Below are positions 1-12,765 of a DNA stretch of 64,000 nt, piece after piece. Under the pieces are notes generated by a model that saw only the letters and a program-made list of their open reading frames with translations, searched no databases and was not told the DNA's origin. The stretch's first letter is position 1; each line of letters starts with the position of its first letter. The position numbers and the translations under genes are program-made. This DNA comes from Mansonella perstans. Lineage: Eukaryota; Nematoda; Chromadorea; Rhabditida; Onchocercidae. The stretch spans positions 248,001 through 312,000 of the forward strand of contig JBAMDO010000038.1 of NCBI GenBank assembly GCA_037074765.1, read 5' to 3'.

Positions 1-145
1 TTCTTTAACACACAGAGCGAACAACTACTAAATTTTCGCATAAACTCTGTGACTATTCCAGGTTGCTGATATTTCTTTATTTATAGAAGATTGTCCAAAC
101 TGACCAAAAAACAATAGGAAAAATGCAGAAAACCGACTGACTAAC

Positions 146-3100
146 CCCCTGCAATTCCTGAATCCTCAAAACTGGACCTTTATCACCCACTTCCTTCTCG
201 GCAAATAGACCTTTTTTACTCTTTTCTGCTTTTGCCTCAGCAGCCAACAAAGCATCATACTGCGAAGATCTAAAAACAACTAATTTTCTTGAAATTAAAA
301 GAAATCTAAAAAAGGAAACAAATCATATTCACTTAAAAAAAAAAAGAAAAACAGCAAATTCTAATACCTATTGTCATCATCACTTCTGTATCGTACTACC
401 CTCGCCAGACCTTTTGAAATAAGCGCTTCAGCAACATTCAATCCTCCTGACATAACGGTGCAGCAAGTTTTCTCTGGAAATTGTTCCGCTTTTGGTTGTA
501 TATAATCAATAGTGATCTGAAATAAAATGAATCAAAACAGCTGAATTAAGATAAGAAACAAATCCTAGTACAGGATACTTGGAATTATTACGATTCAGGG
601 CGCATTGCTTGTGAAAAATTTTCTTAGAGAACTTAGGATGGCACTTTTCTCTTCGAAAGAAACTGTATCATGCTTCGCATTCAAACATACCTGAACTTTC
701 TTGCCTACCAGTCGTTTACGCAGAAATTCACGAGCTTCAAACAAATAAGGAATGTCATACAGGGGCCGAAATTGTCGACCAACCTTGTTTTCTGCGTCTC
801 GATTTTCCTCCCTGAATAAAAGTAGAATATTCTATATAAACAATAACATCGAAATATTCAGCATATTTTGGATAACACCACATTATAATATCCACAACTG
901 ACATCCCTGAAGGTTTAACAACTTCAAGTGGTAAGATCACAACAATCTACGGGTAATTTTTTATATAATTGAAGATACACCTAAGCGAAAAATGCTAACA
1001 ACCTTGGAAGTCTCACGGACGACAGCCAAATTTTGATTTCATCACCATTTTCTTTTTGTACAATAAGTGCATCACCCATCACAATTTCAATCACTTTTGC
1101 CGTGAACGATTTCTTTTCAACACTCAATTGATTGGACGGTTGATAAGTGCGCCAAAAACGAAGTCTTTTCTCTTTTGCTATCCTGAAACAACTTGATCAA
1201 AAGAAATATGAATTCACATTAACAAATGAGGAAAACATTTAATATTTGAGAATTCAACTTCTTTTACAAATTTTTATAAACTATTCAGTAGAATTTGGAA
1301 CAGTTTTGGAATTACGAACAAACACGCTGTTTACGCCTAACGGCTGCAAATAAATACTGGCTATTGCAATATTCTTTTTTGAAATCGTTATGAATAATAG
1401 CTCCTAACAATGAAGTTTCGAAATTGACTGTTCCCCTCTAATCATTACTGATTAATTTCTGTTAAAAAAAAATAATGTTAGAGAAAGATGCAAAAAGCAC
1501 CATTAATAGTGAAATTCAAGGTACATTGAAAGAGGACAGCTAGCATAACAACGGAGATTTGCTACAAAGAGATGTGAAAAAAAACTGTTATTTTTCAGAC
1601 ACACAAAATATTTTTATTTCACTAAACTCATGAACTGATTTTTATTTAGCCAGACAATTTAAGAAAATGGTAAGGTGTAACGAACTTTTCTGCAGCGCGT
1701 AAGACTTCTGGGCCTGATGTGGTCAAAGCAATCGACCAGTCGACACATTTTGCAAAACCTTCTTTAAGCAACAGCTCAGCTATGTTTCCTTTCGGATGTA
1801 TGATGGAACCAACGAAATTCTGATTTGAAGTGCTTTCCAAAATAATTTCCACATCTCTTTGTAGCAAACGACACTCAACAAAATAACGTGCCTCTTCAGC
1901 ATAGTCTTCCGCTCGGCCATCTGCTCCAGCACGTATAGCTGGTGCCTGAAAACATTCCAAAATTTCCTACTTTGCTAGGAAGCCAAACTTTTACAAATCT
2001 CAAAGTTCGCAGATTTCATATGCACATCGTTAAAGCAGTGGCTTGGTAGTTCAATCATACGTAGCAAAGTATTTCCTTAATCTTTATACAATACAAATCA
2101 ATTCATCACAAGACGCACCATTGAAATCATCATTGATGTAAATTAACTTACTTTAATACCTGAGAGCATAAGCGTTATGTAATAGAAATCAGGCAGCAGA
2201 AAGGCACGTACGGTTGAACCATCTCGCACTTGCTCAATGATCGCTTTGATCTTTCGCTGTTTGAATGTGTCAACAAGAGCTCGTGGATTTTCTATGATCC
2301 ATTTCACATTTCGAACCTGTCAATGCAAAAAATTCACATTCACTGGACTATTGAAAAACAAAGCAAAAATAAAAATAAAACTTGAGTGTGGAAAGTCTAA
2401 AAAAAATGATTTCTCATTTTTTCCATTTTGAGCAAACCCTAAAAAATATGATTCAGAACTCCTTCCCGGACATTCCTAGTATTATACGACTGATAAAGCA
2501 AGTAAAAGACTAATTATTTTTGCACTACGAAAACCTGTTGCCTCAGTCAGAATACTTTGATATATGCTTTTTTTTTCGATTCTTGGTTTATGCTTTCTTT
2601 TCGCTAATGACTTACTATCGTTCATTTTGGATATAAAAAAATGAAAAGCAAATCAGAGTAATCTTTTACTTGAGTTCAGAATAAAAATCAGAAAGAGTAA
2701 TCAGAGAAGAAAAAATAAGCTGCCATTATTATAAATTAATACCAATGTTTATTTTGAATAAAAAGAAAAGTAAAAGCAAATCATTTAAAAAGACTAATTA
2801 CACTAATAAATTTATAAGCTCCTAAGTGACAAAATGCAATAAAAGCTTTCAACACACATGTTGTTGTGCGCTTCCTTCCTCCAATGCCCACTTTCCTTTC
2901 TTCGCGGCTTTCGCAGCTTCTTGTAACTCTAACAATTTGGTGGTATACTCGCTACAAATAATATAACATTTGAAACTCAATGAATTGAATCCATAAATCA
3001 AACTACATGAATTCACTCAAATAAGAAAATTGAAGTAAAGAGAAATTCAAGTATCATTAATAATTTTGGAAAAAAATTTTATGCAACTTACTCAGCGACA

Positions 3101-4407
3101 CGTCCTACTCTTACTTCAACCCAACCTTCCGACACGCATGCCTCTGTTACATTTTCGGAATTTTCAAGATCTGAAAAAAAAACAAACCGAAATTAATGCA
3201 ACGCGCAATCTTTGTATCAGCTTAAATTTAATATAAATAGGCAGAGATGAGATTTTTCGTCATAAAAAATTAAAATTACTTCAAAAAGGAGATAATTTTA
3301 ATATCTACTTCTAAATTCAAAAATTTTAAACGCCGTTCGATTCATGAAAAAATTCACTTGTTCCACCAAGATATATTCGGCCATGATCTCTTCCTGATGT
3401 TGCCGTAAAATCGCATCGAAAAACAACATTTTGGCCAATAAGTTTTTTGCGTAGAAATTCTCTCGATTCCCAAGCAAAAGGCTAGAAACTAATAAAAATC
3501 TACATTTTTCCTTTTTGTTTCAAAATAAGTCTATTACTTTTTTAATTCATACTCCGCTTGAAACTTCTACATAACTGAACTACTTTAAATTACTTTGCGC
3601 TTTACGCATTTATATGCCATTCTTTTTTAACTTATTACGAAGACCAAACTCCACATTTTAATTTCATACTTCACCTCCGCCAAATTTTAATTCTAAAGTT
3701 ATACCTCGTCGTCCTTGCCCGCTTCATTATCCGTTGGTCTCCTAGCCAGCCGTGGTGCAATCACATTGCTCAAATATATCGTTACCTCCTTCGGAGGTCC
3801 GTTCATCGGTGGACCCTGAAAAACATTCCTGACATAAATGAATTCATCTCTGATATAATTCTTTTTCATGTGAATGTTTTATTCTATTTTCTCTTTTTCA
3901 TCTGATCATTTACATGATGTATGTGACATAACTGAACAAACCAGTATATTGAGTGACATTGAGTGACACAGCAAAATTATGAATTTCAACTGTTCACAAT
4001 GTGTATTCAAAATTTTCCCGAAATTTTCGCGCTTAATAATTTGATACAAAATGAAAACTATAATATATTTCGATAATTCCAAAATTATTGTGGGCATTTT
4101 CAATTTTTTCACAATCTCGAATCAGACCAGTTATTTGAAAACTGGATAGACAGATAAACATGTGAACATATCTAGGTCAAATCAAACAATAAAGCAAGAT
4201 AAAGTTGTGAAACTCTAGTGAACATTCAAAAATCACTTCATACCGATACCTGGTATTGCACGTGCTATGCGTACCTGATAGAAATCGAAATTTATGAAAT
4301 GAAATAGAAATTACCTGCAAAATAACAGCATCGCCACATAAAACTTGTTTCACCAAGCCTCGCTTCAATGAAGCTGCTTGTTGCGGCTGGGTTTGTTGCT
4401 CCGACAT
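146..4407 (-). CDS. tsn-1: Tudor-SN / SND1 homologue (staphylococcal-nuclease-domain protein), N-terminal half
   Basis: Eleven exons, all phase-compatible, on the minus strand: 4315-4407, 3705-3815, 3358-3481, 3092-3170, 2858-2951, 2152-2316, 1686-1945, 1003-1182, 691-811, 368-516 and 146-269. They encode exactly 500 residues, after which the gene runs off the left edge with a GT donor at 145. The family is ~900 aa, with four tandem SN (OB-fold) repeats, a tudor domain and a partial fifth SN. This part holds SN1, SN2 and most of SN3. Family hallmarks are [47 protein letters not shown] and [17 protein letters not shown]. Known family roles are RISC-associated RNA binding, cleavage of edited RNA and transcriptional coactivation. 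The start at 4407 fits because it opens with [10 protein letters not shown] before the conserved [15 protein letters not shown], and a likely trans-splice AG lies 21 nt upstream. The identification is secure; the C-terminal half, including the tudor domain, is outside the window. Confidence 0.96.
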
Positions 4408-4427
4408 CTTTCGAACCTTGCAACGGC

Positions 4428-4429
4428 CT
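4428..4429 (-). promoter_or_regulatory. probable spliced-leader trans-splice acceptor of tsn-1
   Basis: On the minus strand a T-run followed by AG (ATATTTTTAG) ends 20 nt before the tsn-1 ATG and has no matching 5' exon. This is the usual nematode arrangement for a trans-spliced leader. It is inferred from sequence only. Confidence 0.5.
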
Positions 4430-4503
4430 AAAAATATTCCCTCACTAATTAAGGATTTCCATCTACCAAATACCACTCCGCTACTGCATTTCGAACCAAA
4501 TTA

Positions 4504-4623
4504 TTTCAATGATAAATCACAACCTCAATTATCTTTCAATGATAAATCATAATCTCAATTATCTTTCAGTGATAAATCACAACCTCAATTATCTTTCAAT
4601 GATAAATCATGATCTTAATCATC
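4504..4623. repeat. 30-bp tandem repeat, four copies, just upstream of tsn-1
   Basis: Four near-identical 30-bp units begin at 4504, 4534, 4564 and 4594, each carrying TTTCAATGATAAATCA followed by CTCAATTATC. The array lies about 100 bp upstream of the tsn-1 start codon, in the presumed outron or promoter. Confidence 0.9.
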
Positions 4624-4629
4624 TTAATT

Positions 4630-6301
4630 AGTTCAGAAGTCAAGATAATAGAATAAAGTAATAAGTGAGAGAGATTTATTGTCGATCATAAACGTCTTTG
4701 CACTATTAAACTTCGAATATCGTTTACTTTCAGTAGTAAATCTCAATCAATGAACAATTAATTATGTTTTACAAAGAAAGCTTCCAAAAAAATTTCCAAA
4801 AAGATTCCAAAAGATTAATTATCACATAATGTCATAAAAATTTTGAATCAATAATAAAAACTAGCAATGAGAGGTATAAATGGTAACAAAATATCGCTTT
4901 GCCTAAATTCAACAAAGTGCTTCAGTGAATTTAGCAAGTAATATTCAATTTCATTTAACTTCATAAAAATTCACAATGTCCTCCATTTTCGACCATTTCA
5001 CTATGTTTCAAATTTTTTCAAAGTTTTAATCACAGGAATTAATTTTTAATTAAAAACAGAAATTTTATTAATCTCTATCTACTTCATAGTATCACTTGCA
5101 TTAAGGCATCAAAAAAAAAAAAAAAAGAAATACAAAATAAAATTTTAAAAAAGTCAAATGGTGTAAATTAACAAACATTCATCATGATCTAACTATTCTG
5201 CAAACGAACTGCAAAATAAAATTCCAACGAGGCCAAATGATCAAACAACTGGTGACATGTCCACCGTGCTATTCATCATACCTTATATTGCAACACAAAA
5301 TTCAACAAAAGAAAACTTCTAATACCAAAGAATCCTTTCAACAATTTATCGTAGAAAAGAAAATTTGAAGAAAAAAAAAATCATCAAAACACTAATACGA
5401 ATACATTTTGTAAGCATAAAAATAAAATGTTAAATTAACAAAAATTACAAATATTTTAATGAAATATTAAATACGCATAATCATCGTAGCAAAAATATTG
5501 GTTTAAATGATTTAGATCACAAATTGAAACCGTTTACAACATTTTGATTAATGTAATGCTAAATTATATGTGATCCGTAGAAATTTTTAAATTGAACTAA
5601 AATAAGATAGAGAAAAGGGAGAACACAAGATGAGAAATGAGAGAGAGAGAGAGAGAAAGGACGAGGAAAAAATTTGAAATATTGTTGAATAAAATTGTTA
5701 AATTGTAATTTCCACAATTTCTTTTGCATTTTTTCTAATGTTAATTCTCTCAAAGATACAATTTGTATGAAATTCTCCTTTTGAAAAAAAAAAAAAGAAA
5801 GAGAAATTAAATTGAGGTAAAAGATATTTATTTATAATATTTGAGAATCATTCAAATATTTTATCACAAGAATTAACATTTTTGATGACAATATTGTTTG
5901 AATGCATAGTTTGTTTCTTGTTAATTTCATCTCATTTATTTCAACTATGTCATTGTTATATATATATATATATATATACATATATTTGGACTTTATTGGA
6001 TTTTATTAATTAGAACAAATTTATTTTAAAATTCATTAATATGTGAAAAAAAATTTCCTCCTTAATTAAATACAACAAACATTCGTTAGCAAATATCGTT
6101 AAACAAAAAGGTTCATCAGTTATTTCCAGGCATTTTTTTCCTCCTATCTATCTATCTAATCTATTAGGAATGAACGGAATGAAAAAAAAAAGGTAAAGAT
6201 AGTTAATGAATAATTAAATTATCTATTACAACATTCTCATTCCATCCATATTAGCTATTCCATTTTCAAACTTCCTTTACATATAGCATAAAAATGGACA
6301 A
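4630..6301. other. intergenic, AT-rich, between tsn-1 and msrA
   Basis: No coding exon is recognisable here. The stretch contains a (GA)n run at 5641-5656, a (TA)n run at about 5957-5978 and several poly-A tracts. It holds the tsn-1 upstream region and the msrA 3' flank. Confidence 0.6.
5957..5978. repeat. (TA)n microsatellite
   Basis: This is an uninterrupted TA dinucleotide run of about 11 units between the tsn-1 and msrA genes. Confidence 0.85.
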
Positions 6302-8599
6302 TTATATACCACATGTAGTTCTACCATCATTTGCAATAGCAATACTTTTGATCAATTTGACAAGATCATCGTCTAATCGATACTGATCAGCCAACTGTTT
6401 GAGAATATCGAAATTTGTATATCCTGCCATAAATGCATTCAACTTTGTAGCCAGCACTGAACTCATCACTTGTTCATTGTTCAAATTCAGCTAAAATACA
6501 AATTTTTTTTTACTATAAAATTAAAAAAATATGAACAAATGTTGGAGAAGTTGAAAGTTCAGTATAGCTGAAATCATATGAATGGATTTAATAGCAGGTT
6601 TATAATGACGTCTTCAATGAAATCACTCCTACTATAGTTATCGAAAGAAAGGCAATTTTTAATAATTATTACACGATTACTTAATTAATGCTAACTTATT
6701 TTCATTAAGGAAAAAAACAAATCGATTAAGGAAGCATAATTGATAATGAATGAAAATGTTAAAGAAATAACTTATTTTCAATTTCTGAAAAGCTCAGTTG
6801 TATCAGAATTACCGCCGAGTGCTGTGCTTTATTTTTCAAATAATTTCATTAGTGTTTCAATTCGTTTGATTTTATCTCATTCATTAAGAACATGGAATGC
6901 TTTTGGTAATATTTTGAATAATTAAATTGCAATTTTTTAAAATATATGCTGAATTATCCAACTCTAATAACTTTTACACCATAATTTAGTTCTTTCATTG
7001 CACCTGATGAAAAACAATTAATATTAATGTGTGAGAAAGCCTAGAAGAAAAAACTTTTTGATTAATTTGAACAAAATGTTATGTTTGAATGAAAAGGTAA
7101 AAGCACTTCATCCTACCAAGTGAAACAGGACAAAATACCTTGTATTCGATATTCGATCAGTATGATTAAAATATTTCATTTAAATGACAGGTTAAATTTA
7201 TGAATGGTGAAAAAAATTCTTGCAAAGAAAATATTTTTTTTGGTTAACCTTATTGAAAATTGCTGTTTGACAGCGTAACCAATATTTCTGATGATAATCT
7301 TCCGCTTGATAAAATTGAACTAATTTTTGAACGTATGTATCTAATTTCTTGTTGCCATATTTCTCCTGCAAAACGATTAAATCTTCAGATGAAATTCCAA
7401 AACTTCTCTGCCTCTGCAATTCACAACTCAAACCAAAATAAAATTAGGTCCATTAAATTATACAAATAGTTTGTTTATCATGACTAACCCAAAAATACAC
7501 CATAATCGACAGCATATGATTCTTCTATAAATAACACTAAACTGTTGAGAGCAAAACCAAAATCCAGAATTGATTGCGTTATGAAATTTAAATCACCTGT
7601 ATCTTTTTTAAACTCTGCTTCGCTGTATCTTTCTGTTGTTCATCCACATAGAGAATTGCAGATTTATATTGCTTTTTATATTGTCTTGTTGGATCATGAT
7701 GTTCCCAGAAACAATCCAGAATTTTATCATAGCTTATAACTTTTTCATCAAACTGAACTTCCGTTATTTCTGCAATGTTCAAAACCCTCACTATAATAAA
7801 ATATAAGCAATTTACAATTTATCAATATTCTAAGTGAACAAATTCCAAGACTTCAATGTTTGGTGTTCCTAAAAATCTACACATAGAGAGAAAAATTGAT
7901 CAGTAATTCCCTTCATTTAAATTGAATCTTCATACAGAGTGAAAAATTGGTCAGTAATTTCCCTCACTTAAATTGAATCCCCATAAAAAACCAAAAATTG
8001 ATCAGTAATTTCCCTCACTTAAATTGAATCTCCATACAGAGTGAAAAATTGGTCAGTAATTTCCCTCACTTAAATTGGAATAAATTATACAGCTAGCAAT
8101 AGTTACCAAATAGAAAGCTTGCAATTCGGGCAATTCGGGAAATAAATTCCAGAAATCGATTTTCCTTGAAATGATCAAATCAGGAAAATCATCAAACAAA
8201 ATAAAGAAAGGAAAAAGGCGTTAGAAAAAGAGATAAATTGAAATGAATATTAAAGTAAGCAATTTTTATTATTTTTGAAATGAATTAAAAATTTAATTTA
8301 AAAAATAATTCTTTGAACAAATAGAATTTCGAGATAATGAATGGGGAAAATTTTTCTTCTTTTATATAGGATAATTCTATATTTTGTATGAAAAATTAAA
8401 AGATAAGAAAAGTTTGAAAAACTAGCACAAAACATAGCTACATACCTGTGTGATCACCAATATTACGATAATTAGGTGCCATTGTGGTGCCACCAGCATA
8501 ACCAACTCGTGTTACCAATACACCATCTAATTTTGCAAACGTTGATTCAGCACCCCAAAAACATTGCATTCCAAGATAAGCTTTTTGCAAATTAGCCAT
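6302..8599 (-). CDS. msra-1: peptide methionine-(S)-S-oxide reductase, MsrA family
   Basis: Four exons (8446-8599, 7597-7790, 7249-7413, 6302-6490) join in frame to give a 233-aa protein. MsrA reduces methionine-S-sulfoxide in proteins and free methionine. The catalytic cysteine is Cys13 in GMQCFWGAES, equivalent to the GCFWG signature; nearby are VGYAGGTTMAPNY, DHHDP-like EHHDPTRQYKKQYKSAIL and the later EDYHQKYW motif. The C-terminal extension of about 60 residues ends in TTCGI, so a C-terminal cysteine is available as a possible resolving residue. The start at 8599 fits because it places the conserved AYLGMQCFWG at residues 7-16. A longer open frame upstream is AT-rich and unlike the family. 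Intron 1 (7791-8445) holds a 51-bp tandem array. The family call is secure. The exon 3 acceptor was chosen as CAG at 7414-7416, with an alternative nearby. Confidence 0.93.
7891..8077. repeat. 51-bp tandem repeat, four copies, in msrA intron 1
   Basis: Units start at about 7891, 7942, 7993 and 8044. Each reads AAAAATTG(A/G)TCAGTAATTT followed by CCCTCACTTAAATTGAATC. Alternate copies share TACAGAGTG or a variant, suggesting a two-unit subfamily pattern. Confidence 0.9.
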
Positions 8600-9237
8600 A
8601 ATAATAATCGTCCGGGTTTTTTTCTTTTTTTTAACGAATAAATTTAAATTACAAATGAAATTTATTAGGAATGATACCTGCAAGAAGAATGAATGTTTAC
8701 AGTAGAAAATTTTTACAGAGCAAGTTTTTTCAACAAACATCCACATTCTCTTGCCTGCATATATCATTTAGAGAAAGAAATAATTTTGAAAATAACAAAT
8801 CGAACTAACAATTAATTATTATTATTCAATCACCTATCCTTTTGTTGAAAACTGTGAAACTTTTAATACATTTCAAAAGTTTCCTAAAAAAAACTTGAGC
8901 TTTTATGTTACTAACAAATGAACTATTCACAGTTAAGTAATCAATGAACAAATTATAATTAGATTTTAATAAATTTCAGAAAGTATTTTAAAAAATCAAT
9001 CGTAATTTCAGGAAAATTTAGAAAAAAAACAACTGATAATTAAACACATGTCACATAGAATTAGAAACTGGTAAATTTTGAAATTTTAAAAAATATGTTT
9101 TGAAATAATCCTAATTAATCTAATGATAATAGTTGTCTTTTATTCATAAGAATAAATTCATCATAGATTTTAAAATGCCAAATTATCGGAACAAATCGAA
9201 CAGTCAAAAGATCAAAGAACATCCTTTTTGTGCTTCA

Positions 9238-9283
9238 TCGAAACCATAATAGTTTTAAAATCGAAACCATAATAGTTTTAAAA
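9238..9283. repeat. 23-bp direct tandem duplication
   Basis: Two head-to-tail copies of TCGAAACCATAATAGTTTTA plus AAA start at 9238 and 9261. Confidence 0.85.
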
Positions 9284-9349
9284 CGAAAATGAGTGAACTT
9301 ATATATACCATACACCATATTGTATATAAAGTTTTAATTATGTAATTTC

Positions 9350-9456
9350 AGGTACGGTATATGTAATAGAGATTAAAATATGTACGGTATATATAATGAT
9401 TAAAATATATACGGTACATATATTTCAAATTAAAACACGTGTGGTACATATAATTA
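9350..9456. repeat. degenerate ~30-bp repeats around TACGGTATAT
   Basis: Successive imperfect units pair a TACGGTATAT or GTGGTACATAT core with ATTAAAATAT spacers. At least four units are visible. Confidence 0.6.
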
Positions 9457-11029
9457 AAATTGAAATTAACGTCATTTTTGCACATAGAATAAATGTACTT
9501 CAGTAAAATGTTAGCAAATGATTAAGCAAAAAATAAAAAATTGTGAATACGGTTAATTTTCTATAAATTTTAATTAAAAAGGAATGAAGTAAAAGAATAC
9601 GTTCCCCTTTTATCACTTTTTCAGCTACTTCTAAACTTCGTAAAATACCGTCCTAGCTATGGATTCTTTAACAATGAAGTTTAGTCAATATGAAATTAAC
9701 AATAAATACTAATTGTTCACTAAAAGTATGAAATTTTGAACATCGGCTAATCCATGGTTGTTATGTCCAAGAAGTTTCAAATGTAGGAAATTCCGTTTCA
9801 GTCAAATATTTTACCATTTTCCACTTTTTTTTTTTTTTCGAAAGAAGCTATGTAAAGTTAAGTAAGCAACTGTTTCTTAAAAAAATAATAACTTGCGACA
9901 TTTCAAAAATTAGTCATTCGTAAAAATAAAGTTTGATCATATGCTAAGACAGAAATAATGACAGGAGAATTCATATGAATCATTTATGCCTGAATTGAAT
10001 CCATTTTTAATGAGGTATACTGTGACATTTAACATGCCATGTCACATCAAAGTATGCATTTTAAAATTTTGCACATACCAATCAATATAGCGCATAAAAT
10101 TTTAGCTTAATACAGCATTCTAGAATTGGCTAGTTTGGATAAGTTAGTAAGCCTAATATTGCAATTATATTCGAAACATCAAATTTTAATCACTATTTAG
10201 ATAAGACAATGAACTGCTATTCTACGAAATTGCTTCATTATAATCCTCTCGAACATTTCAACCCTTTTTGTCAATGATAAAATCGGGGAAAAAAATGCTT
10301 TGATAAAAATTTGAAATATATTAATTATTAATTTAAAATACTTACTTGTAAATATGTCAGCGCATATTTTTTTACTAAATAAATATAGCCAGAAGATCTA
10401 AACAAGAAAAAAAAAAAAATTAAAATGCAACCAAAAACCAAACAACTCAAAATGACATAAATCAAAAACATGATGTAACGATAAGGTAACATTCATAAAT
10501 GCTTAAATAAAATTATATTATTTTAAACATTTCATTGCTAATCAAAAAAGTAATCATAAAGTTTCAAAAAAAAAAAGGCAGGCCATAAAATGCCAATTAA
10601 ACAGAAATTTGCAAGCTGAAAGCAAAATTTTATACATTTGAAATGTGAATCAAAAAAATTATTTCAAAAAATGATGAACACGAATATAATCAAGTGATTG
10701 TGACAATGAATTTCACATGATAATTTTCTTTATACCTTTGTAAACTATTAAGCCATCAATTTCACAACCAAATACATACAGCACATCAATTTTTTTTCCG
10801 AAATTCACATAGCAACTAATTTTTTAGTATTTTCAAATTTATAAAAATTCTAAGATATTCTCTACAGCTAGCTATAATCCTTCAATTATGTTACTTCCTA
10901 CAACTCCGATGACAGGATTACTGTTGCTATTTACACTAATATTAAGATAGTCTAATTGCCTCCTTAATTAGTCCTTCATAACTTTGGATAGAGGTATTCT
11001 TACATGATCTAATGACAAACTAGCTTATC

Positions 11030-11480
11030 AGCTTATTATACTGCTAGCTTACCAACTTATTATCATCTATCACTCTAACTTACCAGCTTATTATCACTGC
11101 TAGTTTATCAGCTTATTATCACTGCTAGCTTACCATCTTATTATTGCTGCTAGTTTAGCAACTTAGTATCACTGTTAACTTACCAACTTATTATCTATCA
11201 CTCCGACTTACCAGCTTATTATCACTGCTAGCTTACTAGCTTATTATCACTGTCAGTTTAGCAAACTTAGTATCGCTATTAGCTTACCAACTTATTATCA
11301 CTGTTAGCTTACCAACTTATTATCTATCACTCTAACTTACCAGCTTATTATCACTGCTAGCTTACTAGCTTATTATCACTGTTAGTTTAGCAAACTTAGT
11401 ATCGCTGTTAGCTGATCAACTTATTATCTAGCACTCTAACTTAACAGTTTATTTTCACTGCAAGCTTATTAGCTTATTAT
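11030..11480. repeat. ~25-bp tandem repeat with ~129-bp higher-order unit
   Basis: About eighteen copies of a 24-26 bp motif are present, with consensus core CAGCTTATTATCACTGCTAG. Variant monomers recur in a fixed order: blocks beginning with TTATCTATCACT occur near 11063, 11191 and 11320, spacing ~129 bp, i.e. about five monomers, and a diverged, shorter block begins near 11424. It lies in non-coding DNA between msrA and the 12766-14768 gene. Confidence 0.9.
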
Positions 11481-12765
11481 CACATAAGTCAGAAACGACC
11501 AAATAAAACAAAAAAGTGATGAATACAAATGCAAGATACACCAAAAACAAAAATGATGATGAAAGAATACTAGACCGAAGTAATAGCTAACAATAGCAAA
11601 GAATATTTAAGTCTATATTTTTGAACAAATGCAGTAGAGAATATTTAAACCATTTAGATCTTTTAAGTGACAAGACAAGAACACAGAATCAACTGAAGAA
11701 AAGTAATTAGCAAAAAAAAATTTTTACATGAATGAATGAATGAATGCTATGGAAAAACATCAAATAACGACGGAAAATTTTTCAATTTCCTAAGTATCAT
11801 CAATCAGAGAAATTCGATTTATATCTCTGCAGTATGTTTTACAAAAAAATTCCTCAACAAAAGGAATTTTTTTTTTCTATGATATAAATCAAAATTATGT
11901 GTATTTGTTGTTAGGAAGAGTTGAATTAGAAAGTGGAAAAGAAATACTAAAATAGCCTCATTTTAATTGCTTTTTTTTTGGCTTATTAAAAGAAATTGAA
12001 GATCAGGTTCTAGAAAGAAAAAAAACAATCACCATAATTTTAAATTTTCAAACTTTTAAAAATTTCTTAAATTTTTTTTTCTTAAATGAACACTGAAGGA
12101 AGTATTACATCGATGAGTTATCATCAAACAAACTTCTTTTACTTTTCCAATTTTGGATAAAATGCAAAATTAAATAGAATGAAACGTATGATAAACACAA
12201 TTTACAACAGATAACAATAAAAATATATTTTAAAACATTTAAATGCAAATCAATGTATTATTTGAACAATGAAATCGTATATTTAACAGTATCAAAAAAA
12301 AAAAAAAACCACCGAGTAAAGGTTGGAACAGATTGGTAATGATTTGTCGTAGCTAGGCTGCCAAATCAGAAGCAAATTGGACATGTGTATGCTATCAGAA
12401 CTGAAAAAAAAAAAGCATAAATTTACCAGAGAAAATATATCCAATCAAATAAATATACTTAATTAAAAAAACAGCTGCATTTACAATTTATAGAACTACT
12501 AAAAATTATTTTTAATAAGAATTAGCAGATTGAAAGTATATGCAATGGAATCGATACCATTCAAAAGTACAACCATTACATGACGTCCGACAGTACTGTA
12601 TTCCTAAGAAATGACTAAGTGATTTCTTGACTGAAATCTAAAATATAAATATCTGTGGTCCAAAGAGACTCGGGACGTGGGTTACAATTGCTGCTTCAAT
12701 TTTTGAAGTAGGAAAAAGATAACAAAAATTAAATCCACAGAAGCATGATGCAACCTGAGTTCGTT

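Larger units (their letters stand above)
8600..12765. other. 4.2-kb gene-free region with several tandem repeats
   Basis: No coding exon is supported on either strand. It includes a 23-bp duplication at 9238-9283, degenerate TACGGTATAT-type repeats at about 9350-9456, the higher-order array at about 11030-11480, and poly-A/T tracts. The promoter of msrA lies at the left edge and the 3' flank of the next minus-strand gene at the right edge. Confidence 0.6.

Noticed and set aside
11030..11480. Regular ~25-bp repeats resembling a CRISPR array
   Set aside because: There are no unique spacers. Monomers are head-to-tail and degenerate, there are no cas genes, and the genome is eukaryotic.
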